64,000 nt of DNA from assembly GCF_964355755.1 (NCBI RefSeq), contig NC_092673.1, positions 6,765,001-6,829,000 on the forward strand, written 5' to 3'. Below are positions 26,567-38,317 of the stretch, in pieces. The notes beneath the pieces were generated by a model. It ran no database searches, was not told the DNA's origin, and was given only the letters and a program-made list of their open reading frames with translations. Made by a program: the position numbers and the translations under genes. This DNA comes from Antedon mediterranea (lineage: Eukaryota; Echinodermata; Crinoidea; Comatulida; Antedonidae). The stretch's first letter is position 1. Every line of letters starts with the position of its first letter.

Positions 26567-26881
26567 ATAATTAATTATAAATTACATTAATTAAAATGTT
26601 TACTCCTATAAACGTAATGTGAACATCATAGATTGGATTAAATATTTTGACATAATGTCGTCATTTGAATGATTGAATATGCAACGTTTTCTAATTTGTG
26701 AATGTTTTCGTAAGCGTTAGTCAACAGAATTCAATTAGAGGCAGAATGTCAGACAGTGTTTGTTTTAATTATTGAAAGAATAAATCTAACACTACAACAA
26801 TCAATAAAAATATTTGTTGTTTTTATAGGATCAGCAATACACACACACGTTCTCAGTATATAATTTGTCCAGTATTATATG

Positions 26882-26957
26882 CAAATTATATATTATAGAG
26901 TCACATGCACCACATGTGACTCCTGTCTTAGGCCATAAGCATAATACACAAGTGACA
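26882..26957. mobile_element. Inverted-repeat element, family 3 copy b (partial)
   Basis: Contains GAGTCACATGCACCACATGT, GACTCCTGTCTTAGGCCATA and a terminal AAGTGACATG. It matches the order of motifs in copy a (CACATGTGAC, CTGT.T, AGGCCAYAAGC) but is shorter. Confidence 0.5.
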
Positions 26958-29389
26958 TGTAATGCAGAATTTGCCTACTGGACATTAATAATGCCACCTC
27001 TGGAAAAACTCGTAGAGAGAATCGGGCGTTGTGTACGCGCTCGTATATCTTTGTCACATCTGTCATTATTAAATAAATAAAAAAAACTTTAATATGGAAA
27101 GGATATCAACTATTCTTGGTGAAAGTGTGATTTTACCGAGTAAAACCCACATTGCTCACAGTTCTTCTTAAAACAGAACGTGGTACGCCTCCTGTCAAAT
27201 TAAAAGTCAATTCTTAGGCCTACAGAGTGACGTCGAATAGATTGGCATGCAGCTTTCTACACGTCCGTACGCTCAAAACTCAAACTAATTGCCACAGTAA
27301 TCAAATATTTATAACATCGTGTTAAATAACATATACGAGAGTTTGTTAATATATCTTCTCCGATATCGCATCGTTGCTAACTCATTAAAACTAACTCTCT
27401 ATTGTTATCCGAACTGTTGTACATAATGGGTTTCTATGTTTCATGTCGAATTTAATATCGAATCGAGCGATTTCAATTTCAACGGATCAAATAATCAGAT
27501 TGTTTATCAATGAACTTGGTCGCTGTACAACTTGTAATTAGATTTTGGCAAAAGCTTTGTGTTTCGTAACCCGATTAATATTACATAATTAGACACTAAT
27601 ACACTAGTTCGTCAATATTATTATGCGTGCTCAATATAATGGAAATCTAATATCAGAAAGGGCATTTTCAGGCGTCATAGTAGTTTTACTTAATATACGG
27701 TACAATATGCAGGCCTCGGTCTACACAAATTTTAATAATTTTTAATTAATTATAGATTTGTCGACATTGTAGGGTTTTTCAAAGGAACTATTATTACCTA
27801 TCCTTACTTAATACTTATCATCATCATTCTTCATACCACCGTCTTTATTAATTATATTGAGGTGTTTATCAAATTAAGCATCAACATCACCACCATTAAT
27901 ATCTGAATGATAAATTTCGTATTATCAACCACAATAATGTTTACCAATATCACCGATAGAGTTTTCATAATGTATATCACCAACGTCATCATAATATACG
28001 TGCCTACATTATCATCACCATCATTTTTCACTCTCTTTCCTACACTTTTGCACAGACACCGATATTCTCATTCAATTCAATCAACATTCCTTTATTTCCT
28101 TCTTTATATAGGATCGAATGGCATAACATAACATATAGTAACATACAGATTCCTTTACATCATAATGTGCTATACTCATATTCATAAAGCATGGTTTTAC
28201 ACCACACACAATTTAACGCCTCGTTCCCCATCCAATATTCTTTTCAATTACTTGCCAAGTGAAGCAAACTGCAAACAACTTCTCAAGATACAATAAACAG
28301 TTAGATTGCATAATGAATTATAGATGAGACGAGAGAGACATTTTATACTATACGGTTATAGCAGTCGATTATCGTACGGTATCATGTCTAGCGAAAATAA
28401 ACAGCCTGCAGTATCTAGTCATCTGAGGGGGCAACATGCCCAATCACAACACCTAACTCCTTATTAACTTAACCCTCTAAATCTCTCACTTATACAAGCA
28501 AAACCGCAGCATTGAACAAGGATATTTTGTGTCAGGAGAGGCTACATTTGTGATGAAGTTTTCTGTCAGAAGACGCAATAATGCATCCTGTTTTGTCTCT
28601 AGAGATGATACTGCTTGTGTCGGCGCATAACCCACCGGCTACGTTAGTGTTTATTCTAAACTCGATAATACCGAAAACATCATGTGCCAAGATCTGTATC
28701 CTATTTTAGAAGTTTTTAATACAAAATTAATTAAAAAGTTTTTTGTTATAATATGACCTTATGACATTGCTATTGGTTATTTACAGACCATTTGTGATCG
28801 TTATAAAAGCTTTTATTTTTCGTTTTACAAAGAAGTTAACGCGCCACGAAATTAATCACCTTCTAACAAAGAATTCGAATTTGAGGCAAAAGTTAATATC
28901 TTGCGGCATTTGACGTGGAAAATCGCACCCGTGTAAGTAATGTAAACCGCATTGCAAAAATATATCGGTTTTCAATTCAAGACATTTAATTAAGTACTGG
29001 TATTAATTAAGTGATGGATTTATTGAATTGTCAAGGTGGTAGAAGTTTCTAAAAAGGTATCAAAGGTCAATACAATAAACCAATCATTGAGCTGGACCTA
29101 ATAGTCTGCTTTGTACCTTCTGAAGCGTAAAATGACCGCGGGCTACTGGTGAATTATTGGAGTTTAAATTAACGAGCAATTTAGATCATTAGATTTAGGC
29201 CTATTATGGATTAATTTTAATCCGTTAATAAATGGCATTAATCAGGAAAAACAACCGTTTTCAATTACACTTATACCATACTCAAAATATCACCGACTGT
29301 ATAGTTGCATAAAGGCAACTGAAGAGGTTCATCAAATGTTATACGCACGTCACATGTGCAAGAACAATGAGGGCACTGTATTTCATATT
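26958..29389. other. AT-rich sequence, nothing recognised
   Basis: No gene or repeat recognised. 27780..28060 is rich in ATCATCACC-like simple sequence. Confidence 0.5.
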
Positions 29390-29393
29390 ACAA

Positions 29394-29420
29394 GGGGACA
29401 CTTTATCATGAAACGAACAA
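29394..29420 (+). repeat. Short shared motif, family 4 copy a
   Basis: The motif GGGGACACTTTATCATGAAA followed by CGAACAA recurs in inverted orientation at 50174..50203 and in the same orientation at 62228..62254, suggesting remnants of one dispersed repeat. Confidence 0.45.
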
Positions 29421-29908
29421 TCAGAAATGTTATATGCCTACGGCCAACCCATTATTATTTTTGAGGGACCACAGCATACAGCGGTGGCGTTTACATATCT
29501 AAATTTCATAATAGGCCCATATTCTCTCCTCTCGAGTTATGGCATCCCACGGACCGAACAAGGTTTTACCGCGTCGTCGTCCGTCTCGAGTAATTACTTT
29601 TACGCATCCTAAGGTGTTTTTGCATAGCCACCAGACAGAATGATAAATGATGTACATAAATACATCATACAATTATGATCTACCTTAACAAATAACAATA
29701 CCGTTATACATTATTATTCTTATCGCTATAATGCTTCAGACATTTAGAATGAGTAATTAGCGATAACATGTGTGGGTTTAGGGTTGTCCACAAGCACTAA
29801 AGGCTTATCCGGTACGCTAGGCATATGGCTGCTTGGATGGAGTAGTAATGCTTCTAAATAATAATACATTTATCTACAACACTATTCAATTAAAACAAGG
29901 CCATATGC

Positions 29909-29997
29909 ATGGCTGCAGTCGCGTGCTTATGTTAGTGTTTACCGACCGACCAACCGACCGACATAGTGAGCTGTAGAGTCGCGTTGCACGCGACTAA
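29909..29997. repeat. Small inverted-repeat element with CCGA repeats
   Basis: GCAGTCGCGTGC on the left and GTTGCACGCGACT on the right are inverted, and they enclose a short run ACCGACCGACCAACCGACCG (29941..29960). A possible MITE end pair; only one copy seen here. Confidence 0.5.
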
Positions 29998-30070
29998 AAA
30001 GGGACGTATTAGTAGTGGGCACTATAATATTATACGTCAATGTGTTTATTAGGACCAAAGACACAGTTGC

Positions 30071-30367
30071 CAGGAATGGGTTCATGGGATATGCGAAAAA
30101 GTTTAGAAAAAAACCTTAAATAAATAAAAGAGTAGCATCATAGGCCTACTTTCGGATAGAACACGGGCCTAGCTTAAATTCTAAAGCAACGATTCTATGA
30201 CGTACCCAGCCCAATGACAGGAATGGGTTCATGGGATAATATGCGAAAAGGTTAGAAAAAAAACCTTAGATAAACAAAAGAGTAGCATCGTAGGCCTATA
30301 CTTTTCGGATAGAACACGGGCCTAGCTTAAACTCTACAGCAACGATTCTATGACGTACCCAACCCAA
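30071..30367. repeat. Tandem duplication, unit 147 bp
   Basis: CAGGAATGGGTTCATGGGAT starts each copy (30071 and 30218). Both share AAGAGTAGCATC, TAGGCCTA, TCGGATAGAACACGGGCCTA and GCAACGATTCTATGACGTAC. High identity indicates a recent event. Confidence 0.92.
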
Positions 30368-31370
30368 TTCCACTAGCACTTAACTATGTTGTTGCAATAC
30401 CAACACTAACATTGTGGTAATAACGTTAATCGTTGTAACACATTAGCTCTGGCATTCGCGTCAATTTAAGCATTTAATTCGTCTGAGTAACGTAAACATT
30501 TGCTCTGTACAACACCAACTAATTGATCAATATGAGGAATGTGCGGGTAAAATGATGGAACTCAGACAATATCACAATAAAACTAATGAGAATAATGTGA
30601 ACATAGCAAAGAAAATGTTTCAGGACGACGCGATTGGTTCAAATGATTTTTACGCATGGTGACGCTTTTTTGCCATATATGACGACGCGCTGAATACATG
30701 GTGACGCGTTGTCCACACACATCAGCAATGCACTCAACAAGATTTGCTGAGTTATTCGTAAATGATTTTAACTCGCGCGCTAATGGCCTTCAATTGCAGA
30801 GATTAGGAATGCAAACCTATTATAGCAACATCATTTCAAATCATCGCCATCATTATACTACTCATCATCATCCTCGTCCATTAACTTAAAAGTTTATTTG
30901 GGTACACATTTCCAAAGCACAGCTTATGTTACTGAAAATCGTCACATATCATATTTCCGTTAGGTTTAATACGTAAACTGCAACATGGACGGAATATGAA
31001 TTGAAATAATACAGATTGACATGTATACGCACACACATCAATACAATCACATTTGTATTATCAGTCAAATTTTACAGTTAAGAAACTAAACGTACGAATC
31101 AAATAATATTTTAACGACAGATACCAAGACCAATAAAACATACATAAAGTCGTATTGTTTCGGCGGAGATGAGGCAATGAATATCTTTACCGATTCAAAC
31201 TCCGAGTTGACATTAAAAGATTGACATTTTACAAAGGCGATAATTTGAGGCAAAAATGAATTCAGAGACCTTAAAAATATAATATTTGGTCTAAAAAATA
31301 TCCAATAGGCCTATATATTGAATTGTTTTTATCAAAAGTGCCACCACCAATAGACAACGCAGCGAGCGCG
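30368..31370. other. Noncoding sequence, nothing recognised
   Basis: No feature recognised. 30835..30885 holds CATCATC-type simple sequence. Confidence 0.5.
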
Positions 31371-31397
31371 TTCAAATCTTGATAATGGCCGGTTTTG

Positions 31398-31472
31398 CAC
31401 GCGCGCGTCATATTTGTCTCACGTCACTGACTTTGCACGCGCGCGTCATATTTGTCCCATGTCACTGACAAG
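31398..31472. repeat. Two-copy ~38-bp CpG-containing direct repeat
   Basis: TTTGCACGCGCGCGTCATAT followed by TTGTCTCACGTCACTGAC (second copy TTGTCCCATGTCACTGAC) occurs twice head to tail. Confidence 0.85.
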
Positions 31473-31532
31473 ATTGTCCCACAATATATTGTCGGTGTTA
31501 AGACTAAATGTGGTTAAAATGGAAGGTCTAAA

Positions 31533-31690
31533 TCTCTGTCTACACTATCAAACTTTGTGACAAAAAAACGTGATGTGCCCATATATGGACATGATGTCAT
31601 ATCACTACTATATTTGGACATATCACTATCATATTTGGGCACATCACACCTTTTTTGGCAAACTAGTTTGATAGTGTAGACAAAGCCTTA
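31533..31690. mobile_element. MITE family 1, copy D (best preserved)
   Basis: Left end CTCTGTCTACACTATCAAAC and right end GTTTGATAGTGTAGACAAAG then CCTTA form near-perfect inverted repeats. The interior has GTGATGTGCCCATATATGG, CATATCACTACTATATTTGG, CATATCACTATCATATTTGG and GGGCACATCACACC, so both halves carry the subterminal motifs in mirror orientation. Length about 157 bp, noncoding. Confidence 0.92.
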
Positions 31691-34600
31691 GAGAAAAGAG
31701 ATTTTTCCCGAAATTATTTCCTCGGTTACATGCCCAGGTACACGTACGTACATGGTAATTTAAAACTTTTATTTAGATGCATAAATACTATCAGCTGCAT
31801 ATCGTCTAAAACAAAATTACTTTTACTATATATAGGTAGAAATAATATCGGTCATTGAATATACATAAGATAAAACTTAAGTACTCAGTTAGCTAAAATA
31901 AAACGAAACAACGACTGCTTAAAACATTTTGTTTGCACATTAGTCGGTGAATAATTGAATGGCTTTTAAGCGCCTGACCTATTTGTTGCGCTCACACATC
32001 TTTCTTTATGTGTGCTTTGCTTAACTAAATGGAATTGGACAAATATCTAAACTCGTTCAAATGAATCCCTGCCAACGGACATAGCAATTAATTACACGAA
32101 ACCAGGCGAAACAAAAGTAACATACGATTTCTGGATGTTCTCCGTAAGTGGTTTTTGTCGAGATGCTCTTAGCGAAACGATGAAAATAACCCTTAATGTA
32201 AGGGATTTGCCAGATACTACTGGCCTTCGACTTAACGCGTTTTTTATACTATCCACCTTCTATCTACATTAAAATTGAAATCTGATTTACGACATGAGTG
32301 AGCATGAATACAATCCATTCACAGAGATCGCCACTCAACACGCATTTCAGTAACATTAATACAATTACATTTACTACTATTAGCGCGTTCATATCACTAA
32401 TGCTCGTCGTCTTATATTTTGCTGGCTTTCAACAGAAATTAATTCTATATAGATATAGATAAAGAATAATCTTTCGAAATATGTAAATGTGTTCTGCTAA
32501 AGTATAGTAAATACGGGCGCTGGTGTTATTTGAATAATGAAGCTTGCGTTCACACTGCATGGACGTTAAAAGCAAAACGCATGTTTGACAAAGTGACAAG
32601 TCAAATGAACCATCGTTTGTGATTTGCCAATGACCACGTGTTCATGTTCTTCCCGTTGCCTTCTTTTACTAGTGAACTAAGCTTTACCCTTGACGTCATT
32701 CGCGCTAATTCACTACAAATAGTGCAATGGAAAGTGAGAAATGGCCAACCCTCTGTCTAAATCTCTTTCAACTCTCAAACGTTAAAAAATACAATACATC
32801 TTAAGTCTTCCACTCAGGCACATATATCTATACTGTAGATAACGCTCCGTTACCCGTCAGGAGGGTTCTCCCATCTCCTTGCTCCGCCTAAATATCAGCA
32901 AACCCTCGGACACAAACCAATCTCCAAACTTCGTTTAGTGCACCAGGGAAAAATTTCATTAGAAAATTTTGTTTAGCAAAATTGCTAATCAAACTGATTT
33001 TTTAGTCAAGAAACATAGTTTTGTATTGTATTTTTTGCTACACAATTGTAGAAATGTGTAGCAAAAAGGTTGTTTTGTATAGCTTTTTGCTATGCTACAC
33101 TGGCGAAATTATTCCCTGTGCACGCCAGCTATCAATCGCATACACGTTTTGCAGAATCACACTTCTATTAACCTCTTATTTTCGCGTTCAACAATCATCA
33201 TAACACACTTGATTATTCTTGACATTACATCATTTTTGTTCTTTTCAATAATCCATCAATTAGGCCTAAGTTAATTACTGTAATTATTCAAAATTCAAAC
33301 GGAAAATAATGTTTGCCAACCATCGTTAAATGGATTATACTTTCAAATAGGCAGTACCACTTTAGGCAAATCTGAGCCCATTTACTGGAGGGGTAAAGCT
33401 TTGGGGTATGGGCACTTAAGAAGCAGTGTTTATGCCTACAGTATTCTACGAAAATCATGATAATTTTATGAACAATATATATTTGTTTACAAGAATCGTA
33501 TTATAAAAATATGCCGTATTTTGGTACTAATCGCATTGCAATTACGGTATAATACATTATGTCATTAAAGGGTATTTGCGTTAAAATGATAAAATTGCAT
33601 TTTATGGCAATCAGTGTAAGCCTTGCGTGTAAATTGCATTGACAGTCATTATTTCTATTGTTTTTATGAAACGTTTTGTAATGAAACATTGTTACTCTGA
33701 CGTCATCGCTTCAAAGCGCATGCGCACAGCTAAAGAGATGGTTTTAATGGTTTCAGCCGGGACGCGCTCGTAATGAATGTCCGTAGATTATACAACACTC
33801 TCAATTTTCCCATTTGTGAGTTTAAATTACACCGTCAGATTGAGTTATTGCCAATGCATTAATGACAAATTTCAGGAGAAGATACGCATTTAACAAGGCG
33901 CACACAATGTACTCGTTCGATCAGTGGTGTGATGGCGTCTTAGAAAACGTCTAATACGCGAATGCGATCAGATTTCGATTGTTATAATTCGTCAGTGTTG
34001 CAATTAGTTGTTCTTGTTTGTATGGTAGCGTCCGGGTAGCGTAGAATATTAGGGGAAATTGGCTTGAATGTGTACATTGTGTACACGGTACTCTACCATT
34101 CGGTATAATGGAATATTTTGAAACGAGCAAAAGCTGTCAGCTCAATAAAAATAACAAATTTGGATATGACAGTACAGCGCGAATTAATGGTTCATAACTC
34201 ATTGCGAGGGCGTAAAGGAGGTCACCCCAGATTTCTCGGCAGACGATAGAATTGCAAGGGGTGGCTTAGATCAATCATAAAGGTGTTATCAGGCGTAGAA
34301 ATGACGTTATGAAAGACGCATCATTACTGTGTATCAATCGGTTTATAATTTATATTTAGGAATTATCAAAAAAGAACTGACATATTTAGAATAACAAATC
34401 GGTGCGAAGACAAAATAAGGAGCAGATGAATTTACACGAAAGCGGCAGAATTTGTCAACACAGTAATTACTTTAAGTGTTAGGATAGATTTAAAAACACA
34501 TTGCGTTAAGCTAAGCCAACTGAAAATTAGAAATTATTTCTGAGGTGTGAACGCAAGAAATAAATAGTATCTTTATGCAGATGATTTATGATGATAGTAA

Positions 34601-34954
34601 CAATTTCATATTTTTCAAATTATATATAATAAACATTATATTTAAATTAAATTAAGTATTATATTTAAATGAAAAAAAAATACTTGCTATCGAATCTTTA
34701 TTAATATCCGGTAACATTTTCAACCTCAGTAACATACACAACCACGATTCACCTACTGTATATTTAATTTGAACACTATCTAGGAAAGTTTCGTGATACA
34801 ACGTCACCTGCCAGTCACATCACTTGAAAAATATCAGGCGAATTAGGTTAGGCAATGTGTCACATGTGACAGTGTGCTACTACAACTTGTCCAGACACAC
34901 CAGAAGAGTTTTGCATTGCTATAGACCTATTTGAAATGCAAGGGGGACCCACCC
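31691..34954. other. AT-rich sequence, nothing recognised
   Basis: No gene recognised. A TAGGCCTA lies near 33262, and a CACATGTGAC motif similar to family 3 occurs at 34860. Confidence 0.5.
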
Positions 34955-34979
34955 ACTCCCTCCTTTGGTTCCGCATATG

Positions 34980-35096
34980 CGGAGTTGGCCAAAAAGTTTG
35001 GTCCCCGTGCAAAACGCAAGTCGGAAGCCACAACGCAAGATACAAGACACACGAATTAACCAAGAACAGTAGTGGGAACCAAGCTTGGATTTTGAA
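34980..35096. mobile_element. Family 2-related fragment, copy e
   Basis: Ends with TAGTGGGAACCAAGCTTGG, the same terminus seen at 46120..46138. It also contains TTTGGTCCCCGTGCAAAACG on the left and CACAACGCAAGATAC, CACGAATTAACCAAGAA inside. Diverged relative to other copies. Confidence 0.5.
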
Positions 35097-35943
35097 GTGG
35101 GCAACAATTTGATAACGTGATAAGCAAGGCACGGTACCGTACAACTCCAAGTTCTAGGGTGAGGAGACACCTAGCAGTGAAGTACACACAGCAAAAACAA
35201 TTGAAAGAACGTATGCTGTCAATATCAATGAAGATACGTTTCCAATTTCCAACAGTTGTTAAAAGACAAAAAGCGTTACAAAAGCGTTACAGAAACGAGT
35301 GAATCTTGCTGCGTTTTATAATCGGTCTCGTATCCAATTTAATTTCTGAATAGAATTGTGTGCCGACACGATCGAATTCTTGGCATACAAATTAATTGCT
35401 TTTCGTATCGGTTCAATTTCTGACTTTAATTTAGGGTTAATTTCAGAGAGCAGTAATTGATGATTGATTTTGTATAAGAGACTAATTGCGTTTGCTTTTT
35501 ATAATGAATTCGATGAAGCAAGCCGCATCTCACAGCATGGCTTGCTCTGGCATCTGTTGATATCGGATAAAGCCATTCATCCGTAACATTGTATAATCTC
35601 ACAATTGATACAACACTACGGTAATAATGATAAAAACAATAATTGTGTCGATATTAAAAATGCGCTCGATTTAGTAAATAAACACTGCTGGTATTGTATG
35701 TCCGTGGATTAACATTTATTAAACTGTAAAACACCTATCATTAGTGTTTATTTAAATAAAACTTAAATATTTACGTTTTTCCAAATCGTGCAGTCAGGGC
35801 GCCACAACCCCGACGCAGGTTCTAAAGTCTTATTGGATAAAGAATTAAAATTTGAGGACCAGTGGCCTTATCTGGCACGTGTGCAATTTAAGTGAATCAT
35901 TCGGAAGAGAATTACTTATAAAGGGTGGTGGACTGATGATGAA
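35097..35943. other. Noncoding sequence, nothing recognised
   Basis: AT-rich with no identified feature. Confidence 0.5.
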
Positions 35944-35947
35944 GACG

Positions 35948-36020
35948 ATCGGAGGAGCTTACGAGATCGAAGAAGCTTAGGAGATCGGAGACGCTTACGA
36001 GATCGGCAGAGCTTACAGTA
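35948..36020. repeat. 18-bp minisatellite, four units
   Basis: Four variants of GATCGGAGGAGCTTACGA in tandem. The short open frame immediately after (36037..36261) has no recognised domain. Confidence 0.85.
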
Positions 36021-36298
36021 CGAGATATGAGCATGAGTGATAGGACACAAATTGTACACGCTGGGAGAATATGGCCTTAGAATACTGATCTATTTTGCTA
36101 TGCAGTTAATAGCAAATCACCCAATATTCAATGTGAATAATGGCAAGAAACCCAGATCGAACGTAAACCAATCCTATGGTTCACAACGTATGGCACGCCA
36201 AAGACGTCACGAACCATTGATTCTTAGTGGCTATTTAAAACGATATATAAATTTAAGATAATTTAAGCAAAAGTAAATTATAATACAGTAGGCCTAGT

Positions 36299-36304
36299 AC
36301 ATAC
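36299..36304 (-). other. Candidate splice donor after LMO4 exon B
   Basis: On the minus strand the sequence is AAT AAG|GTATGT, a close match to the AG|GTRAGT donor consensus. It falls exactly after the Lys codon (residue 158). Vertebrate LMO4 is remembered as ending in ...QKVC, so a terminal exon supplying as little as Val-Cys-stop would be compatible. I looked for an acceptor followed by GTNTGY-stop on the minus strand below this position and did not find a convincing one. Confidence 0.7.
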
Positions 36305-36554
36305 CTTATTCCCGGCCCGAACACCTTTCGACATATTGCCCATATTGGTCGATTTGTAAAGTTTGCTGTGGTCACTTTCGCATACTGGACTTCCATTGAC
36401 CATCGTATATCGGTCACCAGGATTCAAAGGTATATGACAAGTACTACATGTAAAGCATTTTACGTGATACGCCTTGCCCTGCGCACGCATCACTAACTCG
36501 TTGGCGGGAATCTGTTGACAACAGGCAGCACATGCTCCACTATTTCCAAACATC
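36305..36554 (-). CDS. LMO4: LMO4-like LIM-only protein, exon B (LIM domain 2 and tail)
   Basis: This exon continues the LMO4 reading frame from exon A. The acceptor reads TTCATAG|G ahead of ATGTTTGG, and the first G completes the split Arg codon, giving LR-MFGNSGAC across the junction (vertebrate LMO4 has LRLFGNSGAC there, from memory). The second LIM domain has ligands C83, C86, H105, C108, C111, C114, C133 and D136. The run NELVMRAQGKAYHVKCFTC is strongly LMO4-like. A short polar tail, KLYKSTNMGNMSKGVRAGNK, follows to residue 158. At 36304 the sequence is AAG|GTATGT, a good donor in phase 0. I saw no AATAAA on this strand for several hundred bases after the read-through stop at 36278, which favours splicing to a further small exon. 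If unspliced, the protein would end KVCTRPTVL. LIM domain 2 is complete, with no frameshift. There is an extra Cys directly after C86 (CAACC) where vertebrates have Gly. Confidence 0.93.
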
Positions 36555-36780
36555 CTATGAAGAAATGGAGTTTTAATTTTGTTAATGAAAAATAATTACA
36601 AATATTCAAGATTGGTTTCATCGCCAACGTTACCTTTTCTTTCCCCAGTCATTTCGACTCAATGTGAAGTTGAGAGGATAGGCCCAATGCACTACGTTAT
36701 AGTAATGCTTGGCAGGCCCTAACCAGACCACACACGGTAGTATCAACCTACCCGGTGGTTCCATTTCAATAATATCAAAT

Positions 36781-36879
36781 GATAAGGACATGATCATTGC
36801 CATATTTGGCCATATCGCTACCATATTTGGGCGCATCACACTTTTTGTCGCATACACTTTGATAGTAGACAGAGCTTTA
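36781..36879. mobile_element. MITE family 1, copy E (5'-truncated)
   Basis: Right half of the element: GGCCATATCGCTACCATATT, TGGGCGCATCACACTTTTTG and ACTTTGATAGTAGACAGAGC then TTTA. The left terminal repeat is missing. Lies in the LMO4 intron close to exon B. Confidence 0.75.
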
Positions 36880-38097
36880 TATAGGCTTTATACACAGCCC
36901 CACAAAGAACATTTGTAGGCACGGACTTTTAAGTAACAATTAATACATTAAATAAACCAGATCATTGCGGGGGCTGATATGAAAAGGTTATCAAACAATT
37001 TTGATTTTGAAGTGATCAGTGAAAGGATTTGTAAAAACATAAAAGGCAGACTACCGTACGTTACAAAGCAGACTAACATTACAGAGCATGATTGTAATAA
37101 TGTGCGCGCAACGTCGTAGACAATTATTACGTCACACACCATGGGGACTCTGAGCAAATTTTCTAATACTTATTTTAATTGCTAAGCGACATCTCTTCCA
37201 CTTCATTAGCTAATTGGATAATCATTACTATGCTAATTACGAACATTGCCATGACGAACCAAATTCTTATATTTTAATAGGGTTTTTTAGATGTTCGTTT
37301 AGATCGAATAAAAATATCAATAGGCCTATAGGACATAATGGTATCGTCGTATTTCATTCCCAAATCTAATAACACCCCGTTTGTCCAGTTTTGGTGTGAG
37401 ATGGCGACGACATCTTACAACTATTTATCTTTAATCCATCTTTAATAAAAGATTCATTAGGTAAGTTGGTTCCACCGAAGTTAGCGCACCACTGTGCCCA
37501 AGGAACCAACTTACCCGGGTAAATAAATAAAGCGGGAACGGGTTCATTGTGCTAGCGTTTGCTCGCGTAAACGCAGCTGAAAGCCGACACACAGACATAT
37601 ATCACGGTTCAGGTAGTGAACAGTCGTTATTGAATATAAAGCTAAAATATTCCATTTACAAAAGTAAAATTATCTGTGCAGAACAGCGATCAGCGTTTCA
37701 AGCCTAATAAAAACCATCATCGATCACAACAAATCCACTAGCTTAATTAAAAAACAAATCAAGAAACTGGACATGAACTTATGGAACGAAAATCGCCATA
37801 TTAATTAGTCCATTATTAACTGAAGATTGCCCGAAGTTCCACTAGTATCAGAAGTTGCCGATGAAAAGGTTATTCAACGCGAAGCACACTACATTGCTTT
37901 GACATTAATAATACTGGAAACGAGTTGAATGTAGAGTTATTCGGTAGTTTGAAACGTGTTTAGTGATACGGGTTGTCGATATGATTGAACTAAGGCAGAC
38001 GGTGTATCTATCTTCACTGGCACAAACGACAGGTTTGCAATCTCGCTGAACTGTTGTAACATAGTGTATAGACAATAATTAAAGACATTTATACAGT

Positions 38098-38221
38098 AAA
38101 GCTCTGTCTACACTGTCAAACTAGTTTTACAAAATCAGTGGGATGTGTCCAAATATTATGGTAGTGATATGACGTCATCACATTTTTTGTCACATAAAGT
38201 TTGATAGTGTAGACTAAGCTC
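38098..38221. mobile_element. MITE family 1, copy F
   Basis: AAGCTCTGTCTACACTGTCA at the left, AAAGTTTGATAGTGTAGACT then AAGCT at the right, with GTAGTGATATGACGTCATCA inside. Length about 124 bp. Its right end overlaps the left end of copy G. Confidence 0.9.
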
Positions 38222-38317
38222 TGTCTACATTATCAAACTTTATGTTACAAAAGATGTGATGAGGCACCGTATCGCACTTTTGTTGTCAAACTAATTTGAT
38301 AGTGTACCGTAGCTTTA
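38215..38317. mobile_element. MITE family 1, copy G (head-to-tail with F)
   Basis: AAGCTCTGTCTACATTATCA at the left and TTTGATAGTGTACCGTAGCT then TTA at the right. Length about 103 bp, with a short centre (GATGTGATGAGGCACC). It shares the boundary AAGCT with copy F. Confidence 0.85.

Noticed and set aside
1-36304. A terminal LMO4 exon encoding Val-Cys-stop on the minus strand
   Set aside because: I looked for an AG acceptor followed by GTNTGY and a stop and found no convincing match by eye; a systematic splice-model scan was not possible.
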